A DNA stretch of 64,000 nt from Musa acuminata AAA Group (Eukaryota > Streptophyta > Magnoliopsida > Zingiberales > Musaceae): NCBI RefSeq assembly GCF_036884655.1, contig NC_088340.1, forward strand, positions 1,440,001 through 1,504,000. Direction: 5' to 3'. The notes beneath the pieces are model-generated. The model was given only the letters and a program-made list of their open reading frames with translations. It did no database searches and had not been told where the DNA came from. A program made the translations under genes and the position numbers. Shown here piece by piece: positions 55,032-64,000 of this stretch (position 1 is its first letter; every line of letters starts with the position of its first letter).

Positions 55032-58000
55032 CTACTTGGGGCCGATGTCCTTCAGAGCACAGATCTGTTCTTCACCCATTGCAGACATCACAGTAACAAC
55101 CAGATCTTTACCATCAGCAAACCCATCTTTAATCTGCATTGTGTTCAAAAGGTACAACATGACAAATCAATTTAAGAGCACATAGTCCATAAATTATCCT
55201 GAAAACTGTTTTGATTAATCATGGATTTGATATAAGAAGACAGGTGGAGGATAGCAACCTGCTCTACAACTAGGAGACAGTAGCAACTCTTAACAATTCG
55301 GGGCAATAAATGGGTAAAACAGGATAACAGCAAACACTGAAATAAGGTTGTCAACACCAGGGTTTTTAATTGTGTACCGTACCACCTGATATAGGCGGTA
55401 CATACCGATCTACCAGCAGATCAACATGTGGACCATCCGCTACCGGACGGTATCAGGTTTTTGGCCCCGTATCGAGCGATACAGGGCTGTACTGGGAGGT
55501 AACGATCGAAATTTTGATCGTTACTGACCTGTGCTGAGCGATACCGATCGATTTCAATCGTTACCGACCTGTACCGGGCGGTAATGATCGAAACCGACCA
55601 TTGATAACGATTTTCCAATAGTCAATTTGACCATACGAGGTATTCTAAACTCTTTCAAACTCATTTTTACTCACAATCTCTCTCTTATTATCATATTTTC
55701 ACTCCCCTAAACTCAATAAAACAATGATTTATAGATTGAATCAAATTTAAGAGGTTAATTTGAGAAAATTAAGAGGAAGAACTTTTTAATCAAGAGGTAT
55801 GGATTCCCAGTCGTCGTATTATGGAGAGTTTTACAACCAACAATAGTACAGTGATAGTTGGTCATACTTATCTAAACAACAGTATGATACGGAACAACGG
55901 ATCAATAGCAAAAATAAAAGTCCTGACATTCACCAATACCCTCAAGAAGCACCTCAAACACATGTGATTCATGATAATCAACCTACGACCATCACCACAT
56001 TGATGCATCAATGGCATACGATGTATCAACATACTATCGTGAGACCAATTTCAAAATTGGGTTTGACAAACATATCATATTGATAGACAAATGCATAGGA
56101 TCAAGGACCCCGATCCACCACCCGTGGAGACCCATTGTTCGTTTTGGTGGTGAAATCAAATATATCTATACATGTGATTAATTAATTCATTTGAATCTTA
56201 AAATTTACGTTGTATACAAAATAATCTAATAATTTAAATAATTTTTCTATAGATAATTCAATATTAACGGAAGAACGATCCGAAATGAACCAAAATTATG
56301 AACCTTGCACAAGGCTACTCCTCAAAGCCCGAAAAAAATATATGACACTCTTCTTACCTAATTTACATTAGTTTTGCTAAAACTATAATAAATGTATATT
56401 TATTTCTAACTTAAAAGAACCTATCCTATTTTTTTTTTACTTTTCAAGTATTTTTGGAGGGTTTTATGCCTATTTTAGGGATACCGCTCGGTGTGTCGGG
56501 ACAATACCATACTGAGCAAAGCTCAGTACATAGATACAGTATGAGATTAAAAGCCTTGATCAACGCAACCTGAGATTTACCAATGAAAACCCCAAAGAAC
56601 ACCATTATGCAGGCACATAATCATAGAACTAAACTGCACGCACCCCATAAGATCCATACTTTTTTTGTCATTTTCATTTGTAAAAAAGGAACCTAAATTG
56701 GTAATCAGTTCAAGTATATATGATTTACAATCTAAATTTTCTTATGAGGTCAACTCTCATCTTTAACTAAATTTGTAATTAGGAGGCCATGAAAAAAATT
56801 TCTTGACTTTTTTGTGGTGTTCCAATACAAGGAAAAAATGATTTATTTAAGAATTGAGGCATTAGTTTTATCTTAAAATTCATTAGATGCTCAAAAAATA
56901 AAGGAAAATAGTAGAAACATAAATCGCCCTGACAAACCTGTGCAAGCAAAGTCTCATCAGTTGGAAGCCTCAGATCATCTTTGGTGTTACCATTTTCCAT
57001 CAGAAGGCTCACCTTAAATATGCAACCAAGTGTTAACTACAAAATATATTAAACAACCGGGAAAACATAAAGAAACAAATTACAACATACAAATCCATCC
57101 TCAGAGATGTCAATCAGTTGATAATCAGTGCGATTGACATGAGGAACCTGCAAATAAACCAAACAAATTCAAATATCTAAGACACATTCAAAATGAAACT
57201 AACATTTTCCAATATATCAAATAACACACATCACAGTTGTGTGAGGATGGCACGATATCCTCAAGCTTCTTTGCGTTGAAGACGTCTATGGCAACAAAAT
57301 GACATTTTGCATGACCGTGCTTCCCAGTCTTCGAGGTTGAAACTTCAACAACCTAGTAAACAATAAGAGAACAAAGTTGTTTATAATCATAGGAACAACC
57401 ACTGTAGAACATTTAGAAACAATCATGTATTCATGCATTCTGTGTTGCTAGAAGAAGAGCAAAAGAAACCAAAAAATGTGCAAACTTCATGATAGACCAA
57501 GGAAAAGCACTTGAACTTTAGTGAAATGTCATTAATATTAATCAAAAAGTGCTCCATGAGCATAGATAGTTGTATACTGCTTCCCAAGGTCAAAAACCCA
57601 TGCCATTAGTTGAAATGGGTCAAATGAGTATCAAGCTTAAAGAAAAAATTGGAAATCAAACAATATTAGTGTCTCCCATCTGTCATGAGCTTTTTTTTTC
57701 TTGACTGGAAATTAAATGAAGCCCCTAACTTCTAGTTGCTCCTCGACACATTTCTTCTTCACAAATCCAATTAGCCACAAAAAAAAAAAGCTACAGGAAA
57801 TAGGTTCACTGCATGCGTTCAGCTAACTCCACTAATGAAAGGACTTCTTTCAGACCCTGCAAATTCAATTTCATTAGATGAATAGCTGTACAACTTGCAA
57901 GCAAGTAACCATTCATAAGCTATTAAACATTCACATAAGAAAAATGTAGAGCATGAGTTCATGACATAAATGGATCCCGTTCCCTACAGATTTCTAGCAT

Positions 58001-58446
58001 CCTTAAACGAGGTCACCCTCGACATACATAACCATACAAGCCTAGGAGAAGAATAGAAAGCACCGTTTATCTAAACAGGATGATCAAAATCCTAAGAACC
58101 CAAGGAATCTAGACATTGTACATTAAACAATCAATCTAATAGAAAATAAGAACCAAAGCGAATTGCAAACAGTTAAGGTGAATCAAACGAATATAAATCT
58201 TTAATACATTCAAATCAAACACATGAGAAGGACAGATTTGACCAAATGATACAGATGTCACTGATCTAGAAATACATCGAGCAAAGGGTGGAAAGGAAGA
58301 GATCGGGCGGGCGAACAAGGAACCTTGCAAGGCCTCCCCTTGATGACGATGTACCCGTTCTTCCGGATCGCCCCAGCCTGCTGTGGGTAGGTCTTGGACG
58401 CCCCGGCGTCAGCCTTCGACTCGAAATGATGTTCCTCGTCCGACAT
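55032..58446 (-). CDS. EIF5A: Translation initiation factor eIF5A
   Basis: There are five exons: 58446-58324, 57352-57230, 57147-57091, 57012-56938 and 55133-55032, giving 159 residues, the normal plant length. All junctions are in phase 0. The factor binds the ribosome E site and promotes peptide-bond formation at difficult sequences and during termination. It needs hypusine on a conserved lysine, here Lys52 in [12 protein letters not shown]. The SH3-like N-terminal domain ([16 protein letters not shown]) and the OB-fold C-terminal domain ([15 protein letters not shown] ... [13 protein letters not shown]) are intact, ending LKDIGPK. Intron 4 is long (56937-55134) because a hAT-like element of 1.2 kb is inserted in it. 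The start [25 protein letters not shown] matches plant eIF5A. A telo-box lies upstream, as is usual for translation genes. Confidence 0.97.
55358..56558. mobile_element. hAT-like transposable element inside eIF5A intron 4
   Basis: The left end cagggtttttaattgtgtacc and the right end (reversed: caaggcttttaatctcatac) form diverged terminal inverted repeats. Flanking 8-mers gtcaacac (55350-55357) and atcaacgc (56559-56566) agree at six of eight bases, which fits a decayed hAT target duplication. Terminal regions are full of ggtaccg/cgatcg words like those of the MITE at 13396-13653. Inside, on the plus strand from about 55799, broken frames read [15 protein letters not shown] and similar Gln/Tyr-rich segments. 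This resembles the tail of a transposase-like reading frame, but that part is an inference. It is not able to encode an active enzyme. Confidence 0.7.
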
Positions 58447-58643
58447 GGTCACTGAAACAAAGGAACGAAGAATCGACGGACGGATGAGGTCAGGATCGAA
58501 GAACAAACTACACGAGAGCTCGTCGAGATCGATGGAGAAGGAAAGATAGGGAAATGGGGTAAGAGATTCGTAGACCTGAGGGCGGAGGACGAGCAGGCGC
58601 GAGATGAGAGCTTCCAAGAGATCGGATTCCGCCGCAACATTGG

Positions 58644-58652
58644 ATTAGGGTT
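58644..58652 (-). promoter_or_regulatory. Telo-box upstream of eIF5A
   Basis: The plus strand reads attagggtt, so the gene strand reads aaccctaat, about 200 bp upstream of the start codon. Telo-boxes are common near plant translation-machinery genes. Confidence 0.5.
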
Positions 58653-58659
58653 CCTTTCC

Positions 58660-59038
58660 CATAAATATCCAAAAGTATCGTCGGCGTGGGGGTCATACTG
58701 GCCGTTAGATGATTCCACGTGGACGGTTAGATTCAATAGGCGGGTGTCATTTTAGATTATTATATCTATCCAAATTGATTGATGTGCACAACCTCACTTC
58801 CTCACCTAATTTCATCTCCCTTCGAATGCTCGGTACTCCTGTCACAACTTCTTCCCTTTCTTTCCTTTCATCAAACATCTAATCGCTCTCGCAATCTCTT
58901 CCACATGCATCAAACCCCCCCCCTTTGGTCGTTTTCGATCGCAGTGCCATCGCTGCATTCGCCAACATCACGTCATTCATCTTTTCCTCGGTAAAAGCCG
59001 CCACACGATTAGTAGCTATCAAGCACAAATTCCCTTCA
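58660..59038. other. Spacer between eIF5A and a copia fragment
   Basis: Pyrimidine-rich sequence with no gene. Its right border is the first base of an LTR. Confidence 0.4.
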
Positions 59039-60600
59039 TGTTAGAATTGAACCTTTTAAGAACTTATAAAGAGATTTATATCAAGAGAGAGGTTCGGACA
59101 AATCAAATTAATTATTAATTCTTAAACAATTATAAAAAAAAATAATTTATTTTAAATAATTATATATATATATATATATATATAAACTTTGAGAAAAACT
59201 TGGAGAGAAATAGAAGATTTTAAATAATTAAGCTATGCCTTTTCTTCGAGCACCATTTAACACCACCTCGCGTCAGGTGGTTTGATTTTTATCACTTTTT
59301 CCTCTTTGAAATTTTCATTCATTTTTATTTTCAAGAGTAAGTTTGGTTTATAGTGTTTGCTTTATAGATTTTCTTTATCCTCTTTCACTGAGCTTTTATT
59401 CATGAACTTAAAAAGAACTAATTAGTTATTTTAAAGATATTTGTTTGGAACCTTTAGACTCTTTAATCGCTTTAATAATAAAATCAAACTTTGGTATCAA
59501 AGTTATGTTATGTTATGGCTTCTTTCCCAAGCACTATCCAACTCCATATCCTTAGATTGACAAAAAAAAATTATAATACATGAAGCATCTAAATAAAAGT
59601 CCTTCTAGACTCCCAAGATATATGAGAATTTATAGAAGATAAATTTGTAGATCCAAGTCCGATAGAAAGAGCAATGAACGCAAAAGTAAGAAAATAACTC
59701 AAAGATAAAAAGAAGGAGAAAAAAACTTTATTCACTATCTACCAAGGGTTTAATGATACAATATTCAAGATTATTGCTCTAGCAAATACTTCTAAAGAAG
59801 TTTAAAAAATATTTTAAAAAATATTTGATAGTGTGGATAAGGTAGAAAACCTTCATGTACAAGTTTTATGAGTTAGAGTTTGAAAAATTATGGCAAGATA
59901 CTTCTGAATTTATTTCTGATTACTTCTCAAAAATTATTTCTATTGTTCATCAAATAAGACTAAATGATGAACAAATAAGTGATCAAAGAGTAATAGAAAA
60001 AATATTAAGATCTCCATAGTCAAAGTTTAATTTTATTGTTATAACAATTGAAGAGTCAAAAGATTTAGAACAAATATCTTTAGAACAATTAATAGGTTCT
60101 ATTTAAGTTCATGAACAAAAGCTTATAATAAGAGGAGAAAAAAATCTATAAAGCAAGTATTATAAACGAAACTTACTCTTAAAAACTAAGATGAATCAAA
60201 ATGAAAGAGGTCGTGAACAAAAATAAAGAGGTGGAGACTAATTAAAAATCTTAAAATAATGAAAATGACGGAGAAAATTCTAGCCAAAGAAACTAAGGTT
60301 ATGGTAAGGATGTGGTCGAGGCCATGGACATTATAAAAATTTAAAATGTACAAAATATAATGTTATATTTGTAAAAGGTATGGATACTACTCCTTTAAAT
60401 GTTATTATAATTCTAACAATCAAGATGATAAGACAAATTTTACTAAAAAATAAATAATAAAAATTAAATTTTATTAATAAGTTATAATAATTTAAAAGAA
60501 GATAAATGGTATTTAGATAAGGGACTTCAAATCACATATGTGGTATCAACAAGAGAAACAAACAAACCAAATTTAAATATTGGAATCAAACTTGTTAAAG
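59039..60600 (+). mobile_element. 5' part of a Ty1/copia retrotransposon (LTR, primer site, gag, start of protease)
   Basis: A probable 5' LTR runs from TGTTAGAATTG at 59039 to ...AAATCA at 59486 and includes a TA-rich stretch at 59160-59184. After a 5-bp spacer, TGGTATCAAAGT at 59492 matches the initiator-Met tRNA primer site at ten of twelve bases. Broken plus-strand frames then read copia gag (UBN2-type) sequence, such as WQDTSEFISDYFSKI and LNDEQISDQRVIEKIL (59890-60020). A protease start WYLDKGLQITYV follows at about 60510-60545; the active-site serine/aspartate region is damaged. It stops about 150 bp from the Asterix gene, with no integrase, reverse transcriptase or 3' LTR, so it is truncated. 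Confidence 0.78.
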
Positions 60601-60748
60601 TATAGCTTCTTGTGACACAGAAGAAGCAATAGGGTCTGCATTACATAGAAAAAGCAACCTGAGTCTAAACCTGAAAATACCTCTTCATATCAAGCTTCCA
60701 CAAATCACATGATAAATGATGAGTGATTATGCAGAATATTAGATGAAA

Positions 60749-62753
60749 TTAGCGTTGCTTGTTCGCCTGTCGTGAAGGCCCCAAATAGTTTGTAACCAAT
60801 CCCATGATTCCAAACCTGGCAAAAAAATCAATAGTTAGGTCGATACAAGAAAAGCAGAGTGGAAGTCTTCATTACTCCACAAGTGAACATTTGATGCTCA
60901 TGCGTTGCGAGAAATCAGCCGACACGAATTTACAAGAGAAGTAGATCCAGATTGTTACTTACATGAAAGCCATAGACAACTGTTTAAAATCGTTCTCAAA
61001 ATTCTTCATGTTTGCAAGAGACTGAGCACAGAAGATAATGGCCAGCCACGAACAAAGTTTGTACTGCAGGGAAAGCAAATTCATCATTTCTGAAGTATAC
61101 ATGCATAAGCAGTGACCAACTAACTAAATCCTATCATAGTTCTTTATAACTAACTAATTTACTAACCAGACAAAACTGAATGTGATGGTGGAAATTATAG
61201 CGTATGAGCAATCAAGCATAGAATCCCTGTCGAGGAGATGAAGAGAAACGATGGCAAATATACATCACCATAACATAACAAAAATGTTATAATGACAACA
61301 TTCAAGAATTTTTGGAAGTCCTGTTTACAGTTTTGGCAGGAAAACGAAAAACATAAAGTATGTCTGAAAACCATTCTAGGGAGAATGATGCATACCGAAG
61401 ATATCTAAGAATGGGATATACCCTAAATCTTTTTGCATACGTATATGATATATAGAAATGCAACGTGTATAAGACATGCCAGGGTAAGATTGATATATGT
61501 CAATACTCGATGTCATATCCCATGATCATGCAAGTGATTTACATCTCTTAATAGATTTTGATTTATAGTAATGTTACCACTTAAAACCAGAATGTTGATA
61601 TAACTTTTAATAAAATCGTCTAGAACGTGTTTTGTAATCTCTTTTTGTTCTTATTTTTCCAATGCTACTAACACATATACTTTATCTAACAAATAAAAAG
61701 GGAGAAAGCCTCCACAAAGTCGTGATTGCCATTTGATACGGCCAGATTCACAGTTCTATCGATATGACACGTGGATGCCAACATGTCAGAAAACAACAAA
61801 ACAAGCTGATTGGATCTGCCATGTCATCGTAAAATCATAGTAGAAAGCATTCTTCGAATCAGAATTGATTCACAGAATATTTCCCTATGGTCCAACTTCC
61901 ATATACCTAAAAGTAATCAGTTGTGATTCTTTATGAGACGATGTGCAATTAGCATGCGATGATCAGATACGACCTTAACCTTTATCTACATTCGAGAACC
62001 AGCTTTACCTGATATCTACAATTAGCATCATCATCATCTTCAAACTGCTCATCTTGACAGTTCGTTCTATGAATTGCTCATAGGGGGAAGAAGAAAGTCA
62101 AACGACCAATTTTACCTGCTCCAATTGTGAGAACCTAAAGGTCAAAACTTGCAGCTGGATATAAGAATTGAGGCCATTTTACTCTGATATTACATGATAG
62201 TCATCTATGTAACCCAAACAGTTATGACACAATTGCTGGTTGCTATTGTATGATCTTTAAACTTTCTCTCTAAATGAGAATGGGTGGTATCCTCACATTT
62301 AGGACACCGATAACTCCGAAATCTTCATCCACGTTGTTCAATCCGATGGAGAAGATCCCAAGGAAGAAGAAGAGAATAAATCGTGGGCGTACCAATCAAT
62401 GGAAGAAAGATTCCTTTGTTCTCATCTATAAAGTACGCTTAAATAAAAGAAATCGCGCACTTTCATCGTGCGAAAGAAGAGATTAGGCATCGATCTCGAT
62501 AATTGTTGTCACAAACAAGAAGGGCAAAACATGGCAGATCCAATAAATTTCGACGCGAAAGGAAAAGAAAAGCCTAAGCAACAAACAAGGAATCGAGTAG
62601 AGAGACTAGTACACGCAACGTGACGCCGACGACGCCGAAGACGACGGCGAGGAAGCCGGCGTAGTCGATGGGGAGATCCTGCGGCGAAAGCGTGGCAGAG
62701 ACATAGGGTTTCGCCGTGGACGGCTGCCTCGGATCGCTCGTCGCCTCCTTCAT
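60749..62753 (-). CDS. Protein Asterix (PAT complex subunit, WDR83OS homologue)
   Basis: There are three exons: 62753-62613, 61063-60963 and 60815-60749, giving 102 residues; the frame is exact. Asterix pairs with CCDC47 in the PAT complex of the endoplasmic reticulum. That complex acts as an intramembrane chaperone for multi-pass proteins emerging from the Sec61 translocon. The N-terminus MKEATSDPRQPSTAKPYV and PQDLPIDYAGFLAVVFGV fit the plant family. YKLCSWLAIIFCAQSLANMKN and the final helix FGIMGLVTNYLG are conserved. Three hydrophobic segments are visible (about 32-45, 51-66 and 78-93). Intron 1 (1549 bp) begins CGT/GTACTA, chosen because it joins R to YKLCSW in phase 0. An upstream in-frame extension exists, but the family starts at MKEA. 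The C-terminus (PSRQANKQR) is slightly diverged. Confidence 0.92.
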
Positions 62754-63011
62754 CGCGTCTCCAGACTCAGTTTCCTTCGCTTCCGCGGCTCCTCGCGTAG
62801 ATCTGATGCAGAATGATGCACCGAGGTTGGTGGAACCGTGGAAACACGGCATATGAGCGTATCCCGTCTCTGTCGGCTTTCCCGTAGAGCTGAAAGCGCC
62901 GGCGATGCAATCGGTTCGACTCGGCCTGATTTGATACACTGTTGGGCCAGATAGGCATGGCTCGCATCTCGGCTCGAGCCGACCCGAGCCCCGTGGTCAC
63001 GAAATAAAATC

Positions 63012-63054
<43 letters not shown>

Positions 63055-63430
63055 CACTCGACGCGCCAATAAGCACAGTGGATTGTGTCGTGAAACGTGG
63101 CGCTCGTGCCAACAGGGCCCTGTTGTCAGAGCGAGTCAACCTTGAAACTTTCTCTACTGATGTGGCTTTCCGGAAACGTCGTCTCATTATTTTTAATAAA
63201 GACTTTGAAAGTTCGTTATATTTTTTATAAAAAAATCATAAAAATATTATAAAATATTATCAGATATATTTTAATAAAATATTTTTTAATTAAACTATTA
63301 TTAAATATATATTTGTATAAAAAATATAAAAAATATAATATTTATTTTTTAATGAATATTATGTTTGATATTTTTATTAAAAATTATTAAAAAATATATT
63401 TTTTACCTATCATCTTTATAATTTTTACAT
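62754..63430. promoter_or_regulatory. Promoter region of the Asterix gene and AT-rich spacer
   Basis: Moderately GC-rich sequence next to the start codon, then a TA microsatellite (63017-63052), a short unique part and very AT-rich spacer after 63190. Overlapping frames on the minus strand are leader read-through, not genes. Confidence 0.45.
63017..63052. repeat. (TA)n microsatellite
   Basis: An uninterrupted TA run about 265 bp upstream of the Asterix start codon. Confidence 0.92.
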
Positions 63431-64000
63431 ATTGAAAAAGCAACTAGGCATCGATTAGCAACTCATACCTCGTTGCCTTTCTTGATTTTGAGTTTGAACT
63501 TGAGCTTGAGTTTGTCTATCGTATCTTAAGTTATAATGTTTTCACAACTACCATTATCAATAACAAAAGAGCAAACTTTATCTCGAGATTTACAATATAT
63601 CTTGAAAATAATACTTCGTAACCATTCTTCATTAGAATTATTCCTCAAAGTAGCAAGTGCTCTATAGATTAACAAGCATTTACCTTCTTCGGATGTAATT
63701 TCTTTAGAAATCTCCTTAAGGTATTCATCATATATTAGATTTTCAATATCTTTAAGTTATCCATTGACTTCTTTTTCGATAAAATTGACTCATGCATCAG
63801 CTTCTATTTGGGCACTTATTTATGTAGTGCCTTGTTTGTTTATAGAAAGGTGCATAGTGCAACTATATTGTCCTCCATGGTTGATAGGAGTTAGTTTGGA
63901 TGTCTTTTTCATGATTTCACCGGTTTTTAATCTACTAGCCTTATAACAAGTAGAAAGCTTTAAAAAAAAACGTAAATGAACATTAGAATACCTCTTTGCT
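63430..64000 (-). mobile_element. Degraded Ty3/gypsy remnant around the protease, minus orientation, cut by the window edge
   Basis: On the minus strand, frames interrupted by stops read SEEGKCLLIYRALATLRNN and then KVCSFVIDNGSCENII (about 63680-63530). In plant gypsy polyproteins a similar pair of blocks leads into the retroviral-type aspartic protease, where the usual form is IDGGSCxNV. The element continues beyond the right edge. It is clearly inactive. Confidence 0.7.

Noticed and set aside
62574..63187. Longer N-terminal extension of the Asterix frame on the minus strand
   Set aside because: The family begins at MKEA; the extension is 5' leader read-through with no conservation known to me.
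1..64000. Endogenous pararetrovirus, CRISPR array, operon-like cluster, biosynthetic gene cluster or microRNA precursor
   Set aside because: No matching coding motifs, regular short repeat-spacer pattern, functional gene grouping or known mature microRNA sequence was recognised on either strand. A proper microRNA and repeat search would be needed to exclude diverged forms.

Overview
This is a stretch of plant nuclear chromosome, most likely from a monocot. I lean towards the banana/ginger order (Zingiberales, Musa-like), but that is an inference from overall character, not a proof. The evidence is spliced genes with GT-AG introns, GC-rich open reading frames sitting in AT-rich spacers, plant-only gene families (GeBP, DUF620, KCS, clade-D PP2C, APD RING ligases), and abundant degraded LTR retrotransposons and hAT-type elements. 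No bacterial, organellar or CRISPR-like features were found.

Genes from left to right: the last exon of a UBP1-type oligouridylate-binding protein (+, 167-442); an LRR receptor-like pseudokinase of subfamily III (-, 3273-5310); a class 3 lipase with five exons and a GC-AG intron (-, 6223-9575); a weakly supported minus-strand transcription unit with a TATA box (about 10.4-12.25 kb); an intronless KCS6/CER6-type 3-ketoacyl-CoA synthase (+, 17718-19208); a GeBP/storekeeper transcription factor (-, 21729-22769); a small DUF863-like protein (+, 31308-31966); a weak plus-strand transcription unit (about 32.5-35.1 kb); a clade-D PP2C phosphatase (+, 36685-39424); a DUF620 protein (-, 42658-44322); an APD-type membrane RING E3 ligase (-, 51908-54005); eIF5A (-, 55032-58446); and the PAT-complex subunit Asterix (-, 60749-62753). 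For all fully contained multi-exon genes I worked out splice sites base by base, and the joined lengths are multiples of three. The genes are independent housekeeping, wax-synthesis and signalling loci; they do not form a pathway cluster.

The spaces between genes hold repeats. There are degraded minus-strand Ty3/gypsy gag-protease remnants at 1.5-3.0, 49.4-51.4 and 63.4-64.0 kb. A minus-strand Ty1/copia element at 23.6-28.2 kb is interrupted by a 1377-bp solo-LTR-like insertion. A plus-strand copia 5' end lies at 59.04-60.6 kb. A 1497-bp solo LTR with a perfect 5-bp target duplication lies at 47.27-48.77 kb, flanked by two different tandem arrays. A 258-bp hAT MITE sits at 13.4 kb, and a 1.2-kb hAT-like element is inside eIF5A intron 4. 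A roughly 150-bp satellite-like array at 20.2-21.5 kb lies just downstream of the GeBP gene.

I did not find a clearly new biological system. The most useful leads are the nested repeat structures with readable target-site duplications, the tandem array abutting a gypsy gag-protease remnant, the GC-AG intron, the catalytically atypical kinase, and two candidate transcription units that I cannot name.
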